From assembly GCA_946042285.1 (NCBI GenBank), contig CAMGDK010000055.1:1-8581 (forward strand): a stretch of DNA of 8,581 nt. Direction: 5' to 3'. Each line of letters opens with the position of its first letter. Within the stretch, counting starts at the first letter, position 1. The notes beneath the pieces are model-generated. The model searched no databases. It was not told where the DNA came from and saw only the letters and a program-made list of their open reading frames with translations. Of the stretch, positions 1 through 4,213 are shown piece after piece. Position numbers and translations under genes: made by a program. The DNA is from an uncultured Clostridia bacterium (GTDB lineage: Bacteria; Bacillota; Clostridia; Oscillospirales; Acutalibacteraceae).

Positions 1-85
1 CTCCAATGGTTGAATAAAATTTATCTATATGTATTATAGTGATGGCAGGCATTAAGGTCAATGGGAAATTTCAAAAAAGCACACA

Positions 86-114
86 TAAAATAAAGCGGTG
101 CATATGTGCACCGC
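86..114 (-). terminator. Intrinsic terminator, minus strand
   Basis: GCGGTGCA (95-102) pairs perfectly with TGCACCGC (107-114) around a 4-nt loop. Reading on the minus strand, the stem is followed by a T-rich tail TTTATTTTA (complement of 86-94). It lies about 115 nt beyond the stop of the Thr-rich gene at 230-661 and probably ends that transcript. Confidence 0.65.
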
Positions 115-125
115 ACAGACTGCTG

Positions 126-155
126 ACAGACACCTAAACGATGTCTGTATTTTTG
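126..155 (+). terminator. Possible plus-strand terminator hairpin
   Basis: ACAGACA (126-132) pairs with TGTCTGT (142-148), with a 9-nt loop, and is followed on the plus strand by ATTTTTG. The 7-bp stem is modest. No plus-strand gene lies upstream in the window, so it may end a gene left of the window, a small RNA, or be chance. Confidence 0.3.
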
Positions 156-229
156 TGTCTTTGTACAGCATATTTGATACAATGTGACCACCTGTCCAAA
201 AATGCGACCACACATAAACAGAACAGTTT

Positions 230-661
230 TTACGGATTACAAACAGCACAAGGTTCCCAACCTTTTCGTTCAGCTTCAGCCACAGTCATTTTAGCACCAT
301 TTGCATATCTGCAACCTCCAAGATGATAATGATTACCGGTCCTTGAACCATAAACGACTTTTTGCGAACGAGAAGTTGTAGATTCAGTAGTTTCCTTAGT
401 CGTCTTTTCCGTGGCTTCTTTTGTGGTTTTTTCGGTAGTTTCTTTTGTAGTTGTTGTAGTTGTTTCAGTGATTAGTTCATCAGTATTTGCGATTGTTGTT
501 GTTTCAATAAATTCCGTTGTGGTTTGAGGTTCCGGATGTATTTTTTCATTTATTGTCTTACACAGGGGACGGTTCCTTGTGTTCAGTATTTTCTTACAAT
601 TCCGATAGATAGTCCCGTCCGTTTTCACTTTTCTTCTTGCTTGTATAGGAATAATAATCAC
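230..661 (-). CDS. Thr-rich linker with C-terminal His/Cys motif domain; probably a 5'-truncated surface protein gene
   Basis: The 143-residue frame opens at a GTG (661) with no clear ribosome binding site, and an in-frame TAG lies 12 nt upstream. Residues 46-99 are a Thr/Glu/Lys-rich linker with three 8-residue repeats (TKETTEKT, TKEATEKT, TKETTEST; residues 72-95). Residues 100-143 form a compact domain with H113, C117, C138 and C141, spaced like a metal-binding site. Similar short domains close many Firmicutes extracellular proteins after Ser/Thr linkers; that family knowledge is from memory. There is no signal peptide. Residues 1 to about 40 are basic and include a stretch (around 27-34) read from a REP-like repeat, so the original N-terminus seems lost or replaced. 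It may be a pseudogene, or be expressed from the promoter at 668-695. Function unknown; an exported cell-surface origin is inferred. Confidence 0.5.
   Translation of the reverse strand: MIIIPIQARRKVKTDGTIYRNCKKILNTRNRPLCKTINEKIHPEPQTTTEFIETTTIANTDELITETTTTTTKETTEKTTKEATEKTTKETTESTTSRSQKVVYGSRTGNHYHLGGCRYANGAKMTVAEAERKGWEPCAVCNP
377..448 (-). repeat. Three imperfect 24-bp tandem repeats in the Thr-rich linker
   Basis: Three consecutive 8-codon units encode TKETTEKT, TKEATEKT and TKETTEST. The surrounding sequence is also Thr-rich. Such in-frame repeats usually vary in copy number by slippage and set the length of a surface-protein stalk. Confidence 0.7.
560..583 (+). repeat. REP-like 24-nt repeat, copy 1
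   Basis: This 24-nt unit, beginning ACACAGGGGACGG, is repeated perfectly and in inverted orientation at 694-717. Each copy can itself fold: about 10 pairs (two of them G-U) around a CGG loop. Small palindromic repeats in inverted pairs are typical of REP/BIME elements mobilised by IS200-like (RAYT) transposases. No transposase is visible here. This copy is translated as part of the Thr-rich gene's N-terminus. Confidence 0.7.
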
Positions 662-667
662 AAGGTT

Positions 668-695
668 ATTCTATCATTTTCCATAGCCTTGTCAA
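668..695 (-). promoter_or_regulatory. Promoter reading into the Thr-rich gene
   Basis: On the minus strand there is a perfect -35 TTGACA (690-695), a 16-bp spacer and -10 TAGAAT (668-673). The expected start of transcription falls at about 661, practically on the GTG start, so the mRNA would be nearly leaderless or translation would begin at an internal codon. The -35 overlaps the edge of REP-like copy 2. Confidence 0.5.
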
Positions 696-717
696 CACAA
701 GGAACCGTCCCCTGTGT
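694..717 (-). repeat. REP-like 24-nt repeat, copy 2 (inverted)
   Basis: Exact reverse complement of 560-583. Together the copies enclose about 110 bp holding the start of the Thr-rich frame. The end of this copy overlaps the -35 box of a minus-strand promoter (690-695), so the repeat may bring its own promoter. Confidence 0.7.
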
Positions 718-745
718 TCACCTATATTTTGTCACAGGAATTGTA

Positions 746-934
746 TCATTTTTGCTCAGCTTTAATCTTCTTTATCAAATCAAAGGATTTTTCATCGCTA
801 AGCTTCAAGGACGACCAGCCAACACTATCACATTTAAGGCCAAACGAATGAACAAAATCAATTGCTTTATCATATTCATCAGCCTTATCAACTCCATCAA
901 TTATCCAAGTGATTTTTTCTTCAATCTTTTGCAT
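746..934 (-). CDS. Small hypothetical protein, 62 aa
   Basis: I do not recognise this protein. The start is set at ATG 934 because a GGAG (941-944) lies 6 nt upstream; a TTG at 946 in the same frame overlaps that ribosome binding site and is not the start. The product is mixed-charge and probably soluble, with a hydrophobic ITWIID segment near the N-terminus, a single Cys, and a Lys-rich helical-looking C-terminus. It has no signal peptide or membrane segment. It follows the five-cysteine microprotein after a 44-nt gap on the same strand, so the two are probably co-transcribed. No terminator is seen between it and the Thr-rich gene. Confidence 0.6.
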   Translation of the reverse strand: MQKIEEKITWIIDGVDKADEYDKAIDFVHSFGLKCDSVGWSSLKLSDEKSFDLIKKIKAEQK

Positions 935-940
935 ACTTAT

Positions 941-944
941 CTCC
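941..944 (-). promoter_or_regulatory. Ribosome binding site fixing the 62-aa gene start
   Basis: GGAG on the minus strand, 6 nt before ATG at 934. It decides in favour of the ATG over the upstream TTG at 946. Confidence 0.7.
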
Positions 945-978
945 AAAAAAGGTTATAGATAAATCATCATAATTATAT

Positions 979-1158
979 TCAAAAGAACCAACCCTTTTTC
1001 TTTTTTTGATATTTACATTTATCAAAATCTGCTCTACACGATTTATACTCAGGGCATTTTCTCCTGCATTGTTGCTCTCGTTCACACTCATCAAACATTT
1101 CCAAATCTTCCATCATATCAAAGAAATCATTGAAATCGTCATCATCAAAAAATCCCAT
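979..1158 (-). CDS. Asp/Phe-rich five-cysteine microprotein, 59 aa
   Basis: A short frame opens at ATG 1158, has GAGG (1165-1168) 6 nt upstream and ends at TGA 979. The N-terminal half (residues 1-24) is strongly acidic with Phe/Met, beginning MGFFDDDDFNDFFDMMEDLE. The C-terminal half is basic and carries five cysteines at residues 25, 31, 35, 41 and 48, ending KKKKGWFF. The Cys spacing (x5, x3, x5, x6) suggests metal binding or disulfides, but I cannot assign a family. There is no signal peptide, so a cytosolic metal-binding or nucleic-acid-associated role is possible inference. The good promoter and ribosome binding site argue that this is a real gene; it heads a minus-strand unit with the 62-aa gene. 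Confidence 0.65.
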   Translation of the reverse strand: MGFFDDDDFNDFFDMMEDLEMFDECEREQQCRRKCPEYKSCRADFDKCKYQKKKKGWFF

Positions 1159-1198
1159 ACATTACCTCAACCATTGCAAATAAAATAATTACTGAATC

Positions 1199-1227
1199 AT
1201 TATAGCATATACAACTAACGGTAACAA
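1199..1227 (-). promoter_or_regulatory. Promoter of the microprotein operon
   Basis: Minus strand: -10 TATAAT (1199-1204), 17-bp spacer, -35 TTGTTA (1222-1227). Transcription would start near 1192, giving a leader of about 34 nt before ATG 1158. Confidence 0.6.
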
Positions 1228-1280
1228 GATAAATATAAAATGCTACTCATCACAAACGCATAGCTAAATCTATCAAACAA

Positions 1281-1319
1281 AAAACAAACAAGGCAAATCC
1301 TAAGAAAAGCCTTGTTTGT
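1281..1319 (-). terminator. Intrinsic terminator downstream of the tRNA relic
   Basis: ACAAACAAGGC (1284-1294) pairs perfectly with GCCTTGTTTGT (1309-1319), an 11-bp stem with a 14-nt loop. On the minus strand it is followed by TTTTTGTTTGAT. It starts only 3 nt after the CCA end of the tRNA relic, as expected for the terminator of a former second tRNA gene. Confidence 0.7.
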
Positions 1320-1322
1320 CAA

Positions 1323-1341
1323 TGGTTGCGTGGGTAGGACT
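1323..1341 (-). pseudogene. tRNA 3'-end relic (19 nt)
   Basis: These 19 bases match the 3' end of the intact tRNA-fMet (1484-1502) with one mismatch, CCA included. Similarity stops in the T-loop; no anticodon arm or 5' acceptor strand follows. It has its own terminator immediately downstream. It is either the remnant of a tandem tRNA gene or a duplicated attachment-site core. Confidence 0.65.
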
Positions 1342-1362
1342 GCAAGGTGGCGCACTCGTTGC

Positions 1363-1408
1363 GAAAGGCTCCACCGGAGCCTTTCTGTCAAATTCCTACG
1401 GAATTTGA
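1363..1408. repeat. Pair of strong trinucleotide-loop hairpins
   Basis: Hairpin 1: GAAAGGCTCC (1363-1372) with GGAGCCTTTC (1376-1385), 10 bp and loop ACC. Hairpin 2: TCAAATTCC (1388-1396) with GGAATTTGA (1400-1408), 9 bp and loop TAC. They are separated by only 2 nt and lie between the tRNA relic and the tRNA terminator. Neither has a T-tract, so neither looks like a terminator. The arrangement suggests a small structured repeat element; its identity is unknown. Confidence 0.6.
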
Positions 1409-1450
1409 AACCTCGTGTCGTTGGTTCGAGCCGAATTCATAATCTCAATG

Positions 1451-1476
1451 AAAAAAGACACCACTTGGGTGTCTTT
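1451..1476 (-). terminator. Terminator of tRNA-fMet
   Basis: AAAGACACC (1454-1462) pairs with GGTGTCTTT (1468-1476) around a 5-nt loop. On the minus strand a T6 run (complement of 1451-1456) overlaps and follows the stem. It begins 7 nt after the tRNA 3' end. Confidence 0.75.
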
Positions 1477-1483
1477 CTCATTG

Positions 1484-1559
<76 letters not shown>

Positions 1560-1579
1560 ATATTTGCTTTGTGACAATA

Positions 1580-1607
1580 ATTATATCACGAAAATTTAAA
1601 ATGTCAA
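1580..1607 (-). promoter_or_regulatory. Promoter of tRNA-fMet
   Basis: Minus strand: -35 TTGACA (1602-1607) and -10 TATAAT (1580-1585), both perfect consensus, with a 16-bp spacer. The expected start is near 1573, about 14 nt before the tRNA 5' end, as is usual for stable RNA genes. Confidence 0.8.
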
Positions 1608-1637
1608 GTAATAAATTTAAAAAGTGCAAATAATAAT

Positions 1638-1665
1638 TTGACAAATTCTGCAAACAATATAACAT
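1638..1665 (+). promoter_or_regulatory. Possible promoter of the exporter genes
   Basis: A perfect -35 TTGACA (1638-1643) is followed after 16 bp by TAACAT (1660-1665, four of six matches). The -10 is weak; TATAAC at 1658-1663 is better but only 14 bp away. It is divergent from the tRNA promoter, with the two -35 boxes about 30 bp apart. Confidence 0.35.
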
Positions 1666-1684
1666 CAATTATTTTGGTGATGAA

Positions 1685-2389
1685 ATGGAATACGATAACA
1701 AAAAATTGCTTGATCTATCAACTGATATTGCAAAGGAAATGATTGAGTGCGGCGGCGAGGTATTTAGAGCAGAAGAGGCTATAAGGCGAATTTTTGACGG
1801 CAATTGCTCTGTTTTTGTACTCCCTACTCTTATTATTGCGCAAAACAACGACAGTATTTCAACAAAACGAATAGTTCGTGAAAATGAGGATTTATCAAAG
1901 CTTTGTACTCTTAACGCTCTTGCAAGGAAGCTTGCCGGAGAGGCCTTTGTTGATATAAATCTCAACAAAGGCTACTCCCCTATTGTTCGCTATATCAGCA
2001 CATTCGGTGCAGTTTTTTCATTTTGTATTTTTTTCGGCGGTAATTTGCTTGATGCGATAATCTGCGGATTTATCGGATTGATAATCAGCTTTGCAGGCTA
2101 TAAGGGAATCGGCACACCGAAATTCTCGTCTAATTTAATTGACTCTTTTATTGCCGGATCCTTGGCTTTACTTCCGTCAATGATTACTTCAATTACAAAT
2201 CCTAACAAAATTATAATCGGCACAATCATGCTTCTTGTGCCCGGATTAACCGTTGCTAACGCTATCAGAGATATGATGAACAGTGACCTCGTAGCAGGAC
2301 TCGTTGAAATAGCAGAGGCTATAATGTCGGCACTCAGCATTGCATTTGGCGTCGGCGGTGCTATGCTTATATACAACAAATTATGGTAA
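1685..2389 (+). CDS. Threonine/serine exporter ThrE-type N-terminal subunit (YjjP/DUF1212-like)
   Basis: The 234-residue protein matches the N-terminal half of the ThrE family (ThrE/DUF1212, like E. coli YjjP). Residues 1-97 are a soluble cytosolic part with the family motif ECGGEVFRAEEAIRRI (21-36). About five membrane segments follow (roughly 104-118, 121-138, 150-168, 176-192, 205-230). The signature VPGLTVANAIRDMMNSD lies near 185-201. In Corynebacterium ThrE both halves are fused and export Thr and Ser by proton motive force; E. coli YjjP-YjjB has been linked to succinate export, so the substrate is uncertain. GGTGA lies 4 nt before the ATG. Its frame overlaps the next gene by 7 nt, consistent with translational coupling and a two-subunit complex in the cytoplasmic membrane. 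Confidence 0.85.
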   Translation: MEYDNKKLLDLSTDIAKEMIECGGEVFRAEEAIRRIFDGNCSVFVLPTLIIAQNNDSISTKRIVRENEDLSKLCTLNALARKLAGEAFVDINLNKGYSPIVRYISTFGAVFSFCIFFGGNLLDAIICGFIGLIISFAGYKGIGTPKFSSNLIDSFIAGSLALLPSMITSITNPNKIIIGTIMLLVPGLTVANAIRDMMNSDLVAGLVEIAEAIMSALSIAFGVGGAMLIYNKLW

Positions 2390-2808
2390 AGGAAATATTT
2401 TTTTGCACAATAGGCTCTGCGTTTTTTGCAATTACAATGAATATACCGCGGTATTGCTTAAAATATGCATTTATCGGTGCGTTTATTACTGCAACAACCG
2501 AGAGATTGCTTGCAGACTTCTACGGCGAATTGATTTCGTGCATGATGGCTATGATTTGCTTATCGTTCTTCAGCGAGGCAGTTGCAAGGATTGTTAAAGT
2601 ACCGACAACAATTATTGTATTACCCTCAACTATACCGTTACTTCCCGGAAGCGCTATATATTACTCTATGCTTTACGGTATCGGCGGTAACAGTCAATTA
2701 TTCACATATTATCTTAAATCTACAATTTTTACAGGACTCGGAATTGCTCTTGGTACCATTGTCAGCCATATTTTCATTAACATAACGAACAGAAAAAATC
2801 AACGCTAA
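2383..2808 (+). CDS. Threonine/serine exporter ThrE-type C-terminal subunit (YjjB/DUF3815-like)
   Basis: The 141-residue hydrophobic protein matches the second half of ThrE (ThrE_2/DUF3815, like YjjB). About four membrane segments are apparent (roughly 5-20, 27-43, 50-68, 110-132), with the family's loop signature TTIIVLPSTIPLLPGSAIYY at 75-94. The length is normal for stand-alone subunits. No Shine-Dalgarno is evident; the start codon sits inside the last codons of the preceding gene, so translation is presumably coupled. It works only with its partner at 1685-2389 as a membrane exporter of small hydroxy amino acids or organic acids. No clear terminator separates it from the glycerate kinase 64 nt downstream. 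Confidence 0.82.
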   Translation: MVKEIFFCTIGSAFFAITMNIPRYCLKYAFIGAFITATTERLLADFYGELISCMMAMICLSFFSEAVARIVKVPTTIIVLPSTIPLLPGSAIYYSMLYGIGGNSQLFTYYLKSTIFTGLGIALGTIVSHIFINITNRKNQR

Positions 2809-2814
2809 TATTAT

Positions 2815-2843
2815 TTGATTAGTTTATCGGTATATGATAAAAT
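2815..2843 (+). promoter_or_regulatory. Promoter of the glycerate kinase gene
   Basis: -35 TTGATT (2815-2820), 17-bp spacer, -10 TAAAAT (2838-2843). Transcription would begin near 2850, giving a leader of about 23 nt that ends in GGGTGA before the ATG. It allows expression independent of the exporter genes. Confidence 0.55.
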
Positions 2844-2872
2844 AGCAATAACAAATAATTCAGGGTGATAAA

Positions 2873-3931
2873 ATGAAGATTTTAATTGTTCCCGACAGCT
2901 TCAAGGAAAGCTTAACATCAAAGCAGGTTTGCGAATGTATAGCTAATGGTATTCTAACAACTAATGATGCCGACATCACTGCCATTCCGTTTGCCGACGG
3001 CGGTGAAGGATTTGCAGAATGCTTGAGCAATTCATGTAATGGTAATATACTTTACAGTATGTGTTCGGACATATATGGCAGAATGAAAAAATGCCGTATA
3101 TTTACATATTACGACTCTGCTGTAATCGAGGTTGCCGAGGCAAGCGGATTACAGAAAAAAAGAGATGTTATGAACGCAACATCTTACGGCACGGGTGAGC
3201 TGATAAAATCAGCCTATGACAAGGGATTTCACAACATTATTCTCGGATTGGGAGGAAGCGGATGCTGTGACGGTGGAGCAGGCGCTTTGAGTGCGTTAGG
3301 AGCTGTTTTCAGAGATATGGACGGCGAGCCTATTGATTATCCGTCAGGAAAAGATTTAATCAATATTTACGGTGCCGGATTTACAAAAATCGTAAAGGGA
3401 TTACACTTTACATTTGCGTGCGATGTTGACAACACTCTCTTCGGTAAAAACGGTGCTGCTTTTGTGTTTGCAAAGCAAAAGGGTGCAAGAGACGGTGATA
3501 TAGAGTTACTTGATGAGGGACTAAAGATGCTAAATGCATTCTTGCCTCATGATACTTCAGGCGTGATAGGCGGAGGTGCCGCAGGCGGAATCTGTGCAGG
3601 ACTCTACTCTGTTTACGGTGGTGAAATAAAAAGCGGATTTGACATACTTTGCGATGCATATAATTTAGAAAATAAAATCAAGCAAGCAGACATTGTAATT
3701 ACAGGCGAGGGCAAAACCGACAGGCAAACTCTCATGGGCAAGCTACCATATAGAATTGCGCAGCTTGCTAAAAAGCACGGCAAGAAATGCATTGTTATCA
3801 GCGGAAGCATTGAAGATGTAAGCATTGGTGACAAAATGATTAGCCTTGTTGACGAAACCACAACCGCTGAAGAAGCGATTGCCAATGCTGAAAAAACATT
3901 GACGGAGAAATCAAAATTACTATTGAAATAA
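2873..3931 (+). CDS. Glycerate kinase (GarK/GlxK family)
   Basis: This cytosolic enzyme phosphorylates D-glycerate with ATP, sending it to 2- or 3-phosphoglycerate and lower glycolysis. GarK/GlxK relatives mostly make 2-phosphoglycerate; the regiospecificity cannot be read here. Family motifs appear in order: PDSFKESL (7-14), ADGGEG (41-46), GTGEL (106-110), GLGGSGCCDGGAG (125-137), DVDNTLFGKNGAA (184-196), KQKGA (201-205), GGGAAGG (233-239) and TGEGKTDRQTLMGK (277-290). The ADGGEG motif is followed by Phe where Thr is common, and GCCDGG replaces the usual GATNDGG-type stretch; both are conservative in context. At 352 residues it is slightly short but complete. The start ATG has GGGTGA 4 nt upstream. 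It has its own promoter and precedes a GH38 alpha-mannosidase by 282 nt, which suggests glycerate comes from mannosylglycerate-like compounds or serine metabolism. Confidence 0.93.
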   Translation: MKILIVPDSFKESLTSKQVCECIANGILTTNDADITAIPFADGGEGFAECLSNSCNGNILYSMCSDIYGRMKKCRIFTYYDSAVIEVAEASGLQKKRDVMNATSYGTGELIKSAYDKGFHNIILGLGGSGCCDGGAGALSALGAVFRDMDGEPIDYPSGKDLINIYGAGFTKIVKGLHFTFACDVDNTLFGKNGAAFVFAKQKGARDGDIELLDEGLKMLNAFLPHDTSGVIGGGAAGGICAGLYSVYGGEIKSGFDILCDAYNLENKIKQADIVITGEGKTDRQTLMGKLPYRIAQLAKKHGKKCIVISGSIEDVSIGDKMISLVDETTTAEEAIANAEKTLTEKSKLLLK

Positions 3932-3951
3932 AATTGTTTTAAATATATAAT
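3923..3951 (+). promoter_or_regulatory. Promoter of the small gene and alpha-mannosidase
   Basis: -35 TTGAAA (3923-3928), 17-bp spacer, perfect -10 TATAAT (3946-3951). The -35 lies in the last codons of the glycerate kinase gene. Transcription would start near 3958, so the 72-aa gene and the mannosidase can be expressed without the kinase. Confidence 0.65.
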
Positions 3952-3982
3952 AGATTTATTAAATTTAAGGAGATATTGTATT

Positions 3983-4201
3983 ATGAAGGTTATACTTCCA
4001 AAGCACAGAGAATTTCTTATCAGATTTGAGGACGGTTACGCTCAGGAGGCAGAGGCTTGGGCAGAGCTCAACCAAATTGTTAAGGATTATTCTGTAAACG
4101 GCAAGAGCGTTTACTCGGAAACATTCATTGAGGACAACGAGGATAAGGTTAAGGCTCTTCAGGAAAAATACGAATTTACATACGAAATCATTGAGAAATA
4201 A
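3983..4201 (+). CDS. Small acidic hypothetical protein, 72 aa
   Basis: I do not recognise this protein. It is soluble, rich in Glu/Lys and aromatic residues, and predicted mostly helical, with no Cys, signal peptide or membrane segment. AAGGAG (3967-3972) lies 10 nt before the ATG and a near-consensus promoter lies just upstream, so it is very likely expressed. Its stop is 12 nt before the ATG of the alpha-mannosidase, which itself lacks a good ribosome binding site, so translation of the two is probably coupled. A role as partner, regulator or translational leader for the mannosidase is inference. Confidence 0.75.
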   Translation: MKVILPKHREFLIRFEDGYAQEAEAWAELNQIVKDYSVNGKSVYSETFIEDNEDKVKALQEKYEFTYEIIEK

Positions 4202-4213
4202 TTGGTAAAAGAT

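Larger units (their letters stand above)
1..229. other. Non-coding stretch left of the Thr-rich gene
   Basis: No convincing gene is seen here. Short open frames on both strands lack ribosome binding sites. The stretch holds a plus-strand promoter-like pair (TTGAAT 10-15, TATTAT 32-37, 16-bp spacer), a strong GC hairpin at 95-114 that best fits a minus-strand terminator, a second hairpin at 126-148 followed by ATTTTTG on the plus strand, and two GACCAC motifs 20 bp apart (183-192 and 203-212). Together the plus-strand signals could delimit a roughly 110-nt transcript, but this is unproven. Confidence 0.5.

Noticed and set aside
42..137. Plus-strand 31-codon frame starting ATG at 42
   Set aside because: No Shine-Dalgarno, almost at the predicted transcription start, reads through a GC hairpin, and has no recognisable features.
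524..958. Plus-strand 144-codon open frame
   Set aside because: It runs antisense through the REP-like repeats and the 62-aa gene, has no ribosome binding site, and its TQGTVPCV pieces are translations of the repeat.
1006..1188. Plus-strand 60-codon open frame
   Set aside because: Antisense to the five-Cys microprotein, which has the better start, ribosome binding site and promoter.
1669..1968. Minus-strand open frame opposite the exporter subunit
   Set aside because: Shadow frame of a clearly conserved membrane-protein gene; no ribosome binding site.
3408..3885. Two minus-strand open frames (3408-3659 and 3613-3885)
   Set aside because: Antisense shadows of the glycerate kinase, whose catalytic motifs are intact.
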